Source of the DNA: Azoarcus sp.
GTDB taxonomy: Bacteria > Pseudomonadota > Gammaproteobacteria > Burkholderiales > Rhodocyclaceae
Length of the DNA stretch: 64,000 nt
NCBI GenBank assembly: GCA_030656215.1
Contig: JAUSOD010000091.1
Span: 230,356 to 294,355, forward strand
Direction: 5' to 3'
The notes below the pieces were generated by a model, which saw only the letters and a program-made list of their open reading frames with translations, did not search any database and had not been told where the DNA came from. Below are positions 17,237 to 27,210 of this stretch, piece by piece (position 1 is the first letter of the stretch; every line of letters starts with the position of its first letter). The translations under genes were made by a program, and so were the position numbers.

Positions 17237-18205
17237 ATGCCCCGCAATACGCACTCCACCGCGGCCCCGGACGAACCCAGCCCCGGCCGCTACCGCAATC
17301 CGCTGGCGTGCTACTTTGCCGCCACCCGTCCGGCCTTTCTGTCGGTCACCCTGGTCGCCTGCCTGATCGGGCTGGCGACGGCGCACGGCAGCGGAGTGAC
17401 GCTCGACGCGGTCACGGCGACGCTCACCGTGCTCTTCGCGCTGGTTGCGCATGCCGGCGGCAACGTGATCAACGACTATCACGATGCCGTCAGCGGCGCC
17501 GACGCCGCCAACACGCAGCGGATCTTCCCCTTCACCGGCGGCAGCCGCTTCATCCAGAACGGTGTACTGAGCCCGCGTCAGACCGCCGTGTTCGGCTATG
17601 GCTTGCTGGCGGCAGTCATCCCCGCGGGCCTGTGGCTGACCTGGCACACCGGCCCCGGCCTGCTCGCGATCGGCATCGCCGGGCTGTTTGCCGGCTGGGC
17701 CTACTCCGCGCCGCCACTGGCCCTGATCGGCCGTGGTCTGGGCGAGGCCGTGATCGCCGCGGGCTGGTTGCTGGTGGTGGTGGGCACAGATTACGTGCAG
17801 CGCGGCAGCTTCAGCGTGCTGCCGGTGGCCGCCGGCCTGTCGTATGCGCTGCTGGTGGCCAATCTGCTGTTCATCAACCAGTTCCCGGACCACCTCGGCG
17901 ATGCTGCCGTCGGCAAGCGCACCCTGGTGGTCCGCCTCGGGCCCGAGGTCGCAAAATGGGGCTACCTGCTGATTGCAATCCTGGCCTACGGCTGGCTGGT
18001 CTCGATGGTGACGATCTACCTGCTCCCGCAGCACGCCGCCGCGGCTGCCATCACCCTGGTATTCTCGTTTTCCGCCGCACGAGAGCTGATCGCCGACGCG
18101 AGCAATCCGGCCGAACTGGCCACCCCGATCAAGCGCACCATTGTCGCCGCCAATGTGCATGGCCTGCTGCTCGCCGCTGGCCTCGCCTTCGGCCGCTGGC
18201 CGTAA
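17237..18205 (+). CDS. UbiA-superfamily prenyltransferase (MenA-like)
   Basis: An integral-membrane aromatic prenyltransferase of about 322 residues with eight or nine hydrophobic helices. The first Asp-rich diphosphate-binding motif is NVINDYHDAVSGAD near residue 85. The second is NQFPDHLGDAAVGKRT near residue 200. The spacing and the NDYHD form resemble MenA (1,4-dihydroxy-2-naphthoate polyprenyltransferase) more than UbiA, but the aromatic substrate cannot be fixed, because no menaquinone genes are in the window. ATG at 17237 is used; a GTG at 17225 would add four residues. It follows rng by 16 nt and is probably in the same transcript. Confidence 0.8.
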   Translation: MPRNTHSTAAPDEPSPGRYRNPLACYFAATRPAFLSVTLVACLIGLATAHGSGVTLDAVTATLTVLFALVAHAGGNVINDYHDAVSGADAANTQRIFPFTGGSRFIQNGVLSPRQTAVFGYGLLAAVIPAGLWLTWHTGPGLLAIGIAGLFAGWAYSAPPLALIGRGLGEAVIAAGWLLVVVGTDYVQRGSFSVLPVAAGLSYALLVANLLFINQFPDHLGDAAVGKRTLVVRLGPEVAKWGYLLIAILAYGWLVSMVTIYLLPQHAAAAAITLVFSFSAARELIADASNPAELATPIKRTIVAANVHGLLLAAGLAFGRWP

Positions 18206-18274
18206 GCACAGCGCCGCGCGCAGCACGAATCGATCGCCTCACCCTGTCACCTCCACCTTCCGGGCAACTCTCAC

Positions 18275-18874
18275 ATGATCGGACGCATCACCGGCATCCT
18301 GCTGGAAAAAAACCCGCCCCAGATCCTGATCGATGCCAGCGGCGTCGGTTACGAACTCGACGTGCCGATGAGCACCTTCTACAACCTGCCCGCCACCGGT
18401 GAGCGGGTGAGCCTGCACACCCACCTCGCGGTGCGCGAGGACGGTCACTTCCTGTACGGTTTTGCCACCACCGAAGAGCGCACCGCCTTCCGCCAGTTGC
18501 TCAAGGTCTCGGGCATCGGTGCGCGGATGGCGCTGGCCGTGCTGTCGGGCCTGTCGGTCAGCGACCTCGCCCAGGCTATCGCCTTGCAGGAGGCTGGCCG
18601 CCTGGTGAAGATTCCCGGTATCGGCAAGAAGACCGCCGAACGCCTGCTGCTCGAACTGCGCGACAAGCTGGGCAAGGCCCTGCCGCAAACGGCTGGCATC
18701 CGGCTCGCCACCTCGGTTGGCACCGTGCCCGACGCACGGAGCGATATCCTCAACGCCTTGCTGGCCCTGGGCTACAACGAGCGTGAGGCGTTCGGTGCGA
18801 TGAAAGGCCTGACCGACGATGTGGGCGTCTCCGACGGCATCCGCGCGGCGCTCAAGCTGCTGTCCAAAGCCTGA
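18275..18874 (+). CDS. ruvA: Holliday junction DNA helicase subunit RuvA
   Basis: Binds the four-way junction and loads RuvB. The 199-residue protein has the OB-fold domain I ([20 protein letters not shown]), two helix-hairpin-helix motifs ([18 protein letters not shown] and [20 protein letters not shown]) and a C-terminal domain III ([16 protein letters not shown]) that contacts RuvB. Length matches the family (about 200). It is 44 nt upstream of ruvB. ruvC is not adjacent here; it lies about 23 kb away next to yebC. Confidence 0.97.
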   Translation: MIGRITGILLEKNPPQILIDASGVGYELDVPMSTFYNLPATGERVSLHTHLAVREDGHFLYGFATTEERTAFRQLLKVSGIGARMALAVLSGLSVSDLAQAIALQEAGRLVKIPGIGKKTAERLLLELRDKLGKALPQTAGIRLATSVGTVPDARSDILNALLALGYNEREAFGAMKGLTDDVGVSDGIRAALKLLSKA

Positions 18875-18918
18875 GGATTGCCGCGGACAGTCTGTCGCCA
18901 AGCCGCTAAACTCACGCC

Positions 18919-19977
<1,059 letters not shown>

Positions 19978-19984
19978 ACCGTTC

Positions 19985-20182
19985 ATGGCCGCCGGCGCGC
20001 TGGTATTCATGGCGATCATCGGCCTGATCCTGCTGGTCGCGCGCAGCCTTGGTGCAAAAGCCGCCTCACGCCGCAGACAAGGACGCGGGGACTCTTCCCA
20101 TACCGCCTCGAATCCCACGGACTGCGGCAGTGGGCACTGTTCGGACGGCGACAGCGGCGGTGATGGTGGTGGCGGAGACTGA
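19985..20182 (+). CDS. Small membrane protein with Cys/Asp/Gly-rich tail, unknown
   Basis: A 65-residue protein that I do not recognise. Residues 3-23 form one hydrophobic segment (AGALVFMAIIGLILLVARSL). A basic stretch follows (ASRRRQGRGD), then a tail rich in Gly, Asp, Ser, Cys and His (DCGSGHCSDGDSGGDGGGGD). Starting 7 nt after ruvB and sharing one base with the next start (TGATG at 20180-20184), it is placed like a real operon member. The basic patch after the span predicts an N-out, C-in topology. The Cys/His/Asp tail could bind a metal, but that is only a guess. Confidence 0.55.
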   Translation: MAAGALVFMAIIGLILLVARSLGAKAASRRRQGRGDSSHTASNPTDCGSGHCSDGDSGGDGGGGD

Positions 20183-20541
20183 TGCGCACCTTTCAGGTTC
20201 TCATGCTCACCTTGTGCCTCGTTGGCGGTCTGCACCTGGTGCTGGAGGCTCCCGAGTTCTTCATGCCCGACCGCAGTGATCCGGTATTCGGTCGCCAGTT
20301 CGGTGCCACCGCCTCACGCATCCTCGGCGCAGGTCTGCTCGCCATGGCCGCACTGGCACTGATCTTCCTGCGCCACCATTACTACTCGGTCGAGCGCCAC
20401 CTGCCCGGTCAGCGCATGCAGCGCGTGTATTTCGGCCTGGTAGTGCTGGCACTCGGATTGATCTCGCTTGCGTTCAACCTCGCAGAACCCGGGCCCGACC
20501 CGGCACGCACACCGCCGGCGTCACGAACCGACGCGCGCTAA
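20182..20541 (+). CDS. Small membrane protein, unknown
   Basis: A 119-residue protein with three hydrophobic segments: MLTLCLVGGLHLVLEA, ILGAGLLAMAALALIFL and FGLVVLALGLISLAF. The charged connecting loop contains RHHYYSVERHLPGQRM. I recognise no family. Its ATG shares a base with the stop of the preceding 65-residue protein, so the pair is translationally coupled and may act together. The gene ends 12 nt from the end of the convergent rlmI. Confidence 0.65.
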   Translation: MRTFQVLMLTLCLVGGLHLVLEAPEFFMPDRSDPVFGRQFGATASRILGAGLLAMAALALIFLRHHYYSVERHLPGQRMQRVYFGLVVLALGLISLAFNLAEPGPDPARTPPASRTDAR

Positions 20542-20553
20542 GCCGCGCCAGTT

Positions 20554-21744
20554 TCAGCCTATCTGTACTGCCAAGCCCTTGAGATACTCGCCTTCCGGCA
20601 CCGACAAACCCACCGGATGGTCCGGCGCTGCCGACAGTCGGTGGAGGATGCGTGCATCCACACGGGCGTCGCTCGCCGCGCCGGCGACGATTTTCTGGAA
20701 CATTTCGAGGCTGATGCCACCCGAGCATGAGTAGCTCATCAGGATGCCGCCCGGTGCGAGCAGGCGAAAACCGAAAAGATTGATGTCCTTGTAGGCCCGG
20801 GAGGCACGCTCGGCGTGTGCGGCAGACGGGGCGAACTTGGGCGGATCGAGGATGATCAGGTCGAAGCTGCGCTCTTCGGCGCGCAAGGCGCGCAGGGCTT
20901 CGAACACATCGTCCTCGCGCCATTGCGCACGGGCGGCGTCGAGTTGCGGATTGTGGCCGAGGTTGCGCGCAGCGGCCGCCAGTGCCGGCCCCGAAGAGTC
21001 TATCGACAGCACGCTGGTCGCCCCACCTGCCAGCGCCTGCAGCGAAAAACCGCCGGTGTAGCAGAAACAGTTGAGCACCCGACGCCCACGGGCCAGTTCA
21101 CCGGTGAGTTTTCGGTTGTCGCGTTGATCCAGATAGAAACCGGTCTTGTGGCCGGAAACCACGTCGACCTCCATGCGCACCCCGTTTTCGCTGATCAGCA
21201 GCGGCCCTTCGGGGAGCTCGCCAAAAGCACAGCCGGTGCGCGGCTCCAGCCCTTCGAGGCGACGTACGTCCGAGTCGGAGCGCTCATACACGGCGCTACA
21301 CCCGGTTGCCTGCACCAGCCCGGCCACGATCGCATCGCGCCACTTTTCGGCGCCGGTACTGGTGAGTTGGAGCACGACCACCGGGCCGTAACGGTCTGCA
21401 ATCACCCCCGGCAAACCGTCGGACTCGCCGTGGATCAGGCGCTGCCCATCCTGACCGGCGAGCATCGGATGGGTCGCACGGCGCGCGACCGACTCCGCAA
21501 CACGGCGCTTGAAAAATGCATGATCGATCGCGGTTTCGCCGTCGAAGGACCACACCCGGGCGCGGATCTGGGATTCGGGCGACCACGCCGCGCGCGCGAG
21601 CACGTCGCCATTGGCCGCAATCACGTCCACCGTGTCACCCGGTCTCGCCCGCCCCTCCAGACGATCGACCGAACCTGCAAAAATCCAGGGGTGACGGCGC
21701 AAAACGGTACGCTCCCTACCGGGAGTCAGGTGCAGGCGGGCCAT
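20554..21744 (-). CDS. rlmI: 23S rRNA (cytosine-1962-C5)-methyltransferase
   Basis: The 396-residue protein has an N-terminal PUA domain (LTPGRERTVLRRHPWIFAGS) followed by a class I SAM-dependent methyltransferase domain. The SAM motif is LNCFCYTGGFSLQALAGGA, motif IV is LIILDPPKFAPS, and the catalytic cysteine is in MSYSCSGGIS. This arrangement matches E. coli RlmI (YccW), which methylates C1962 of 23S rRNA. A cysteine after Asp-Pro-Pro is what separates these m5C enzymes from the m2G group. It is convergent with the small membrane gene, with only 12 nt between them. Confidence 0.92.
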   Translation of the reverse strand: MARLHLTPGRERTVLRRHPWIFAGSVDRLEGRARPGDTVDVIAANGDVLARAAWSPESQIRARVWSFDGETAIDHAFFKRRVAESVARRATHPMLAGQDGQRLIHGESDGLPGVIADRYGPVVVLQLTSTGAEKWRDAIVAGLVQATGCSAVYERSDSDVRRLEGLEPRTGCAFGELPEGPLLISENGVRMEVDVVSGHKTGFYLDQRDNRKLTGELARGRRVLNCFCYTGGFSLQALAGGATSVLSIDSSGPALAAAARNLGHNPQLDAARAQWREDDVFEALRALRAEERSFDLIILDPPKFAPSAAHAERASRAYKDINLFGFRLLAPGGILMSYSCSGGISLEMFQKIVAGAASDARVDARILHRLSAAPDHPVGLSVPEGEYLKGLAVQIG

Positions 21745-21817
21745 GAAGGAGTATCCGGCAAAAGGGCGCCAAGTTTAGCTGCTAGCTGCCGCCCTGTACC
21801 AGAACCTGCAACAACAA

Positions 21818-22321
21818 TCAGTCTTCGAGCATCTGCCGGGCACGGTCGGCCGTTTCGACCAGCTCGGTGAGCTCACGCGAGCTGAGCAAACCACCAAAGT
21901 GCCTCAGCGCCGCCGGCGATGCATAGAGGTGGCCGTTGCTGCGCCGCGAAACCCAACCGAGCTCGACCAGGCGCACGATCTTGCGCCGCACCGTCTCACG
22001 CGGCAAACCGGTTGCAGCCGCAATCGAATAGGCGTTACACGGTTTGAGGGCACATTTAGTGCCATCGTCTTCATCACTCGCCACGCTGTCCGATCGCACC
22101 TGCATACCAATGTTGTGCAGCGCAATCTCGCCCAACAGGATAGGCAGGAGAATGTCGCGCTCGAACTCCTCGAACCAGCGGCGCAAATGACGGATTTCGT
22201 GCCTGGCGAGCAACATTGCAACATCCCTGAGAATGCGCTGGCGCTTGAGAGGCAATTTGGCGGACTGCTCTGCCCTATCGGCGACAGAGACGTCAATTTC
22301 GGGGTTGTACTCTGCTGACAT
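21818..22321 (-). CDS. Helix-turn-helix protein, unknown regulator
   Basis: A 167-residue protein that I cannot place in a named family. The N-terminal half is helical and charged (RRWFEEFERDILLPILLGEI). Residues about 95-120 form a clear winged-helix-like HTH (AYSIAAATGLPRETVRRKIV, then RLVELGWVSRR). They are followed by a wing (SNGHLYASPAALRHF) and a C-terminal helix. The HTH suggests a DNA-binding regulator with an N-terminal dimer or sensor segment. It is monocistronic, between rlmI and xerC on the same strand. No binding site can be proposed. Confidence 0.7.
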   Translation of the reverse strand: MSAEYNPEIDVSVADRAEQSAKLPLKRQRILRDVAMLLARHEIRHLRRWFEEFERDILLPILLGEIALHNIGMQVRSDSVASDEDDGTKCALKPCNAYSIAAATGLPRETVRRKIVRLVELGWVSRRSNGHLYASPAALRHFGGLLSSRELTELVETADRARQMLED

Positions 22322-22462
22322 TGATGCTCTGCCTCGGCGGCGCCTCTTGAAATAGGCGTCACGACAAAACGCTTGAATTTATAATGCCGCGGAGCATAGC
22401 GGAAACCCTACAATTTCATCGTTTCACGATACCCATTGTGGGGTGTGTTGGTCGAATCAGCC

Positions 22463-23371
22463 TCACTTCTTAGCCCGTGGATGCGCGGCGTCATACACTT
22501 TGGCGAGATGCTGGAAGTCGAGATGAGTATATACCTGTGTGCTGCGGATGCTCGCATGCCCCAGCAACTCCTGTACCGCGCGCAGGTCACCACTCGACTG
22601 CAGGATGTGGCTGGCGAAACTGTGCCGCAGCATGTGAGGATGCACATGGAGGCCGAGCCCCGCTGCACGCGCGCGCAAGGCAAGCCGGCTACGTACCGCC
22701 CCCTGACTCATGCGCTGCCCGACGCGGGTCACGAACAGGGCCGCGTTTGTGGCCGCCGCCGGCACCTGCTCGCGCACAGCCAGCCACGCCCGAACGGCCT
22801 CGAGTGCCTTGCCGCCGACCGGCACCGCACGCGTCTTGCCGCGCTTGCCGATCACGGTGACCATGCCCTCGACCAAGTCCAGCCCCCCCCCCACATCGAG
22901 GCCGGTAAGTTCAGCCAGACGCAGACCGGACGAGTAGAACAGCTCAAACATCGCCAGATCACGAACGTCGAGCAGGCTATCCGCCACGCCATCCAGCAGC
23001 AGTCCGGCCTGATCCGGGGACAGCACGCGAGGGAGTATCGTTGGCGACTTTGGCGCACGAATACCATCGACCGGGTTGTGCTTCAGTCCGTGATGCCGGA
23101 TCAGCCAGCGATAAAGACCACGCCAGGCTGAAAGGCAGCGCGCGATCGAACGCCCACCCAGCCCCTCGCCATGCATGCGCCCGACGAAGCGACGGATCTC
23201 GGCCGCGGTCAGCACGGCTGGATCGCGGCCCTCGGCCAAGCGCTGCAGCCGCATCAAATCACGGCGGTAGTTCTCCAGCGTCAGCGCCGCCGCACGCCGC
23301 TGAGTGGCAAGCCAGTCGAGGTAGCCATCCAGCCAGACCGGCACGGCATCCACGACCAGGTTGGAAGTCAT
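22463..23371 (-). CDS. xerC: Tyrosine recombinase XerC
   Basis: With XerD it resolves chromosome dimers at dif. The 302-residue protein has an N-terminal SAM-like core-binding domain (WLDGYLDWLATQRRAAALTL) and a catalytic domain with all six residues visible. These are Arg in YSSGLRLAELTG, Lys in GKRGKTRAVPVG, His and Arg in HPHMLRHSFASH, His in LLGHASIRS and the nucleophile Tyr in TQVYTHLDF. The order dapF-DUF484-xerC on one strand is the conserved chromosomal setting of xerC, which argues against a phage integrase. Only 5 nt separate it from the DUF484 gene. Confidence 0.95.
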   Translation of the reverse strand: MTSNLVVDAVPVWLDGYLDWLATQRRAAALTLENYRRDLMRLQRLAEGRDPAVLTAAEIRRFVGRMHGEGLGGRSIARCLSAWRGLYRWLIRHHGLKHNPVDGIRAPKSPTILPRVLSPDQAGLLLDGVADSLLDVRDLAMFELFYSSGLRLAELTGLDVGGGLDLVEGMVTVIGKRGKTRAVPVGGKALEAVRAWLAVREQVPAAATNAALFVTRVGQRMSQGAVRSRLALRARAAGLGLHVHPHMLRHSFASHILQSSGDLRAVQELLGHASIRSTQVYTHLDFQHLAKVYDAAHPRAKK

Positions 23372-23376
23372 GCGCC

Positions 23377-24030
23377 TCAGCCGACCTCGCCGAGCAGGGC
23401 CGCCGCCGCCAGCTCGGCAATCCGACCCAGGTAGAGCGTGCCCATTTCGGGGTAGAAACGCTCGGGCTCTTCGCTACCCAAGGCCAGCAAGCCGATCACC
23501 TGCGTCTGCCGGCGCAGGGGCATCAGCGCCACCGAGCGCACATGGGGCGCGGATTCGCCAAACCAGCTCAGCACCTCGATGTTGCTCGGTGCGCCGCAGT
23601 AGGGATGACGTAAATCGCCCGCGAACAGCCGCACGCCCTCGCCCACCGGCGCAAAGTCTTCGTCGGTACGCGCCAGCACGCTGTTCCAGATGCGCAATGC
23701 CACATGGGGCACCGAAAAATCTTCCTGCATGCTGGTAAACAGTTCGTGACGCACGCCCTCATAGCCGTGCGCCTCGAGCAGCACGAGGGCGAAACGGTGC
23801 ACCTTCTCGCTGATCTCATCGTTCTCCTCGCCAAACCGGATCAGTTCGGCGAGCTTGACCTCAAGCTGGCGGATCTTGTCGCGTAATGCGTGAAGCTGGC
23901 GCTCGGCCAACGAGATCGCCTGCCCGCCATGCTGGGGGTGCGGTACGGTAAGCTCGGTAAACAACTCACCGTGGTCGGACAGAAAATCAGGGTGATCGCG
24001 CAGATAACGTGCGACATCTTCGGCATTCAT
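23377..24030 (-). CDS. DUF484 family protein (GAF-like)
   Basis: A 217-residue protein of unknown role, always found between dapF and xerC in proteobacteria. It starts with a conserved helix MNAEDVARYLRDHPDFLSDH, then a coiled-coil-like segment (ERQLHALRDKIRQLEVKLAE), then a GAF-like domain (VPHVALRIWNSVLA and ALMPLRRQTQVIGLLALGSE). The ATG at 24030 fits the family start and has GGAG upstream; the frame extends 14 residues further to 24072. The GAF-like fold hints at ligand sensing, but none has been assigned. Confidence 0.9.
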   Translation of the reverse strand: MNAEDVARYLRDHPDFLSDHGELFTELTVPHPQHGGQAISLAERQLHALRDKIRQLEVKLAELIRFGEENDEISEKVHRFALVLLEAHGYEGVRHELFTSMQEDFSVPHVALRIWNSVLARTDEDFAPVGEGVRLFAGDLRHPYCGAPSNIEVLSWFGESAPHVRSVALMPLRRQTQVIGLLALGSEEPERFYPEMGTLYLGRIAELAAAALLGEVG

Positions 24031-24078
24031 CGGCTGGAGCTCCTGGCGGGCGTATGCCCGGTTGAACGGCATTCAATA

Positions 24079-24912
24079 TCAGGTGAGATCGATCTCACCT
24101 TCGAAAACGGTCACTGCCGGTCCGGTCATCTGCACCGGTGTGCCGGGCCCGGCCCACGCGATCTCAAGCTCGCCACCCCGGGTTTCAACCCGCACCGGCG
24201 ACGCCACCAGCTCGCGCAAAATGGATGCCACCACCGCCGCGCATGCCCCGGTACCACAGGCCAGCGTTTCGCCGCTGCCGCGCTCGAACACGCGCAGGCG
24301 AATGCGATGTGCATCCACCACCTGAACGAAGCCCGCATTGACCCGTGCAGGGAAGCGCGGATGGTGCTCGATCAGCGCACCCTGCGTCTGCACAGGCGCA
24401 GCATCGACATCGGCAACAATCTGCACCGCATGCGGATTGCCCATCGACACCGCGGTGATCGCCACCGTCTCGCCGGCCACGTCGAGCGGCTGGACGACGG
24501 CATCGGAATCCGACACGAACGGGACGCCGGCGGGGTTCAGCACCGGAACGCCCATATCGACTGTCACCAGCCCGTCATCACGCAGGCGCGGGGCAATGAT
24601 GCCGGAACGGGTCTCGACCCGGATATCGGACTTGGTAGTGAGCTGCTTGTCATGCACGAAGCGCACGAAGCAGCGCGCCCCATTGCCGCACTGCTCGACC
24701 TCGCCGCCGTCGGCGTTGAAGATCCGGTAGCGGAAATCGACGCCGGGCTGGTTAGGTGGTTCAACTACCAGCAACTGGTCGCAACCGACCCCGAAATGGC
24801 GGTCGGCCAGGGCGCGCACACGTGCCGGCGTGAGATCAACCGGGGCGCGGGTGGCATCGATCACGACAAAATCATTGCCGAGGCCGTGCATCTTGGTAAA
24901 ACGCAGTTTCAT
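24079..24912 (-). CDS. dapF: Diaminopimelate epimerase
   Basis: Interconverts LL- and meso-diaminopimelate for lysine and peptidoglycan synthesis. The 277-residue protein starts [20 protein letters not shown]. The two catalytic cysteines lie in [13 protein letters not shown] (near residue 73) and [11 protein letters not shown] (near residue 220), in the usual pseudo-symmetric halves. The ATG at 24912 is fixed by this N-terminus, although the frame is open for another 114 codons. It leads the dapF-DUF484-xerC cluster and is divergent from a small membrane gene across about 90 nt. Confidence 0.97.
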   Translation of the reverse strand: MKLRFTKMHGLGNDFVVIDATRAPVDLTPARVRALADRHFGVGCDQLLVVEPPNQPGVDFRYRIFNADGGEVEQCGNGARCFVRFVHDKQLTTKSDIRVETRSGIIAPRLRDDGLVTVDMGVPVLNPAGVPFVSDSDAVVQPLDVAGETVAITAVSMGNPHAVQIVADVDAAPVQTQGALIEHHPRFPARVNAGFVQVVDAHRIRLRVFERGSGETLACGTGACAAVVASILRELVASPVRVETRGGELEIAWAGPGTPVQMTGPAVTVFEGEIDLT

Positions 24913-25003
24913 GGGAACTCGATGCAATGCGGAAAACGTGCCCGGATTCTCCCCCAGCGCCCGGGTATCGTCCAGCACGCTGCATCGTGCCAGAATCGCG
25001 AGC

Positions 25004-25270
25004 ATGAACGACACGACCTCCGGCACGCGCCACGACCCGCCCCGCGGCTTCCCTCTTGCCACCTGGCTGATCGGACTGCCCGGCCTCGCCTGTCTGGCTG
25101 GTGGCCTGACCCTGATCGTCGGTGACTTCGGCCACTTCCACCCGATTCTGGCCGAGAGCGGCACCGGCATCGTGCTTGTCGTGTCCGCCATTGCGCTGCT
25201 CGGCACTGCCGCGTTTCCACTGGTGCTGCGGCGCCTCGCTGCGGCCGACAGCAAACACCAGGATCAGTAA
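25004..25270 (+). CDS. Small two-span membrane protein, unknown
   Basis: An 88-residue protein with two hydrophobic segments ([20 protein letters not shown] and [19 protein letters not shown]) joined by a loop with DFGHFHP. I know no family for it. The ATG at 25004 was chosen because the hydrophobic core begins soon after; the frame is open further upstream but crosses into the dapF promoter. Its 3' end overlaps the convergent acyltransferase gene by 7 nt. It might be a real small gene or a conserved Rhodocyclales orphan. Confidence 0.5.
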   Translation: MNDTTSGTRHDPPRGFPLATWLIGLPGLACLAGGLTLIVGDFGHFHPILAESGTGIVLVVSAIALLGTAAFPLVLRRLAAADSKHQDQ

Positions 25271-26142
25271 GGACGCGCCTCGCCCTCGGGACGGGTCTTG
25301 AAACGCCGATGGACCCAGTAGTACTGCTCCGGCATGGTGCGCACCATGGACTCGATCCATGCGTTCATGCGCCGGGTGTCGGCCTCGACATCGGCGGTCG
25401 GGAAATCGGCCCACGGCTCACCAATCTCGACCACATAACCGCCCGCCCCGGGCAGCATCCGGGTCACGCACGGCAGCACCACCGCGCCAGCCACCCGGGC
25501 CAGCCGCGACAAGCCGGTGATGGTCGCCGCCGGCACGCCGAAGAAGGGCACGAAGATGGCATCCTTGCGCCCGTAGTCCATGTCCGGCAGGTAGTAGAAC
25601 GGGCGCCCCGACTTCATTGCCTTCACCGTTCCGCGCACGCCATCCTGCCGCGCCAGCAGTAACTGGTCGCCAAAGCGGCTACGACCGTGATACAGCCAGC
25701 GGTCCAGCACCAGGTTCTTCTTCTGCCTTGCGTAGATGCTGACGAGATCAAAAACCATCGTCACCCGCGTGCCCCCCATATCCAGCCCGACAAAATGCGG
25801 GGCCAGCAGGATCACCGGTTTGCCCGCCGCCTGCAGGGCCTGTACCCGTTCGGCACCCTCGATGCGCACGATGCGCTCCAGCCGTTCGCGACTGCCCCAC
25901 CACAGCAGACCACGCTCCAGCAGACTACGACCGACACAGAAAAAATGCCGGCGGGCCAGTTGCCGCCGCGCCGCGGGGCTCATCTCGGGGAAACAAAGCC
26001 GCAGATTGGTCATCACCACCCGTCGTCGCGGCAGCGCGAACACATACAGCACCAGCCCGAGCGCCTGCCCAACCGGTGCAAGCAGCGATAGCGGTAACCA
26101 GTGCAGCAACCAGAATACGGCGACACCGAAGCGGCTGATCAC
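25264..26142 (-). CDS. LpxL-type lipid A biosynthesis acyltransferase (second gene of pair)
   Basis: A 292-residue membrane-associated acyltransferase that probably adds a secondary acyl chain to lipid A. The active-site H-x4-D is in LLAPHFVGLDMGG near residue 125, and the later conserved blocks are FYYLPDMDYG and EQYYWVHRRFKTRPEGE. The C-terminal W-x-H-x-R-F motif is typical of LpxL/LpxM. The start is GTG at 26142, overlapping the stop of the upstream acyltransferase gene (GTGA). A purine-rich GGAGG lies only one base before the GTG, so coupling rather than independent initiation is likely. Which acyl position it serves is unknown. Confidence 0.9.
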   Translation of the reverse strand: MISRFGVAVFWLLHWLPLSLLAPVGQALGLVLYVFALPRRRVVMTNLRLCFPEMSPAARRQLARRHFFCVGRSLLERGLLWWGSRERLERIVRIEGAERVQALQAAGKPVILLAPHFVGLDMGGTRVTMVFDLVSIYARQKKNLVLDRWLYHGRSRFGDQLLLARQDGVRGTVKAMKSGRPFYYLPDMDYGRKDAIFVPFFGVPAATITGLSRLARVAGAVVLPCVTRMLPGAGGYVVEIGEPWADFPTADVEADTRRMNAWIESMVRTMPEQYYWVHRRFKTRPEGEARPY

Positions 26143-27005
26143 GCCTCCTGCCCCACAGCGGCCTGCCGCGCGGCACGTGGCTTCTTGTAACGGTTGTAGC
26201 CCCAGATGTACTGCCCCGGACACTGCAGGATCAGGCGTTCGATCTCGCGGTTCATCGTCGCGCAGCGGGCCTCGACATCCCCTGTGAGGGTCTCGGTCGG
26301 CCCTGAAAGCCGGAATATGTAACCCTCGCCCCGCGGCAGGCGCTCGGCCCAGCAATAGATCACATGCACACCCTTGACCTCGGCCAGTCGTGCCGCCAGG
26401 GTCATCGTCCACGCTGGCCGGCCGAAGAAATCGACCCACGCCCCTTCACCGGCACCCGGCACCTGATCGGGCAACATGCCGATGGCTTCGCGACTACGCA
26501 GGGTCTTGACCAGCGTGCGCACCCCCGACAGGTCGGCGGGCGCCGTCCGCATCTGGCCCCGCACCCGCCCGGCCTGCATCAGCGGCTCCAGCGCCGCATT
26601 GCGCGGAGGGCGGTAGAGCACCGTGATCGGCATGTACGCCGCGACATATTGAGCCGTGATCTCGAAACAGCCGAGATGGGGAGTCATGAACAGGATGCCC
26701 CCGCCTTCACGCTGCGCGGCCTCGATCAGGGCCCAGCCCTCGACTCGAACCACCTTGGCGACCACTTCTTCCGACGGTCGCAGCCACAACCATGGCAGTT
26801 CGAGCGCCTGTTTGCCCGCTTCCTCGATCGCCACATGCAATACGCCGGCATCCGTGCGACCGATCGCCTGGGTCAAATGACGACGCAAGCGGCTGCGGTA
26901 ACTGGGGGACAGTCCGTAGGCGAGCCAGCCTGCCCAGGCACCGAACCGGTGCAGCCAGGAAAGCGGAAAGCGCGCAAGCAGTTTGAACAGAAGTGAAAGC
27001 AACAC
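26139..27005 (-). CDS. LpxL-type lysophospholipid/lipid A acyltransferase (first gene of pair)
   Basis: A 288-residue protein with a hydrophobic N-terminal anchor (LLSLLFKLLARFPLSWLHRF), the H-x4-E active site in LFMTPHLGCFEITAQ near residue 110, and MLPDQVPGAGEGAWVDFFGR. The C-terminal motif is YIWGYNRYKKPRA. Glu instead of Asp in H-x4-E/D is common in this superfamily. It is related to its neighbour at low identity, and the two overlap by 4 nt, so they probably add two secondary acyl chains in turn. The start is a GTG at 27005; a TTG at 27002 is also possible. It is divergent from metK. Confidence 0.88.
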   Translation of the reverse strand: MLLSLLFKLLARFPLSWLHRFGAWAGWLAYGLSPSYRSRLRRHLTQAIGRTDAGVLHVAIEEAGKQALELPWLWLRPSEEVVAKVVRVEGWALIEAAQREGGGILFMTPHLGCFEITAQYVAAYMPITVLYRPPRNAALEPLMQAGRVRGQMRTAPADLSGVRTLVKTLRSREAIGMLPDQVPGAGEGAWVDFFGRPAWTMTLAARLAEVKGVHVIYCWAERLPRGEGYIFRLSGPTETLTGDVEARCATMNREIERLILQCPGQYIWGYNRYKKPRAARQAAVGQEA

Positions 27006-27037
27006 GGTAATTTTTGGCAGGTCTCGCCCGCAAGGGT

Positions 27038-27065
27038 TTGACCGGAAGAATTCAGAGCCTATAAT
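27038..27065 (+). promoter_or_regulatory. Sigma-70 promoter of metK
   Basis: TTGACC at 27038-27043 and TATAAT at 27060-27065 are separated by 16 nt, a near-consensus vegetative promoter. Transcription should start at about 27072, which gives metK a 5' leader of about 150 nt. Confidence 0.8.
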
Positions 27066-27071
27066 TGTGCC

Positions 27072-27210
27072 TCAGCCGCCGAGTTAACTCGACAACTTGC
27101 AGGGCGGCCTTCACCACACGAGTGATCCATAAATACTGCTAAAGCGTCGGCTGCTCGAAGAAATCCCCGGAGCTGGCCGTAACGCCAGAAGAATGGGGAT
27201 TTTTGTTTTT
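27072..27210 (+). promoter_or_regulatory. Structured metK leader ending in a terminator-like hairpin
   Basis: The leader starts with a palindrome (CGAGTTAACTCG) nested inside GCCGCC...GGCGGC. It ends in an intrinsic-terminator-like hairpin: AAATCCCC at 27161-27168 pairs with GGGGATTT at 27195-27202, an inner CTGGC/GCCAG stem sits between them, and a T-rich run (TTTTTGTTTTT) follows. This hairpin ends immediately before the metK ribosome-binding site (AGGAG at 27212-27216). CAGCCG near 27072 can pair instead with CGGCTG near 27148, giving a second possible fold. The layout suits transcription attenuation, perhaps by S-adenosylmethionine, but I cannot assign it to a known riboswitch class. Confidence 0.6.
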
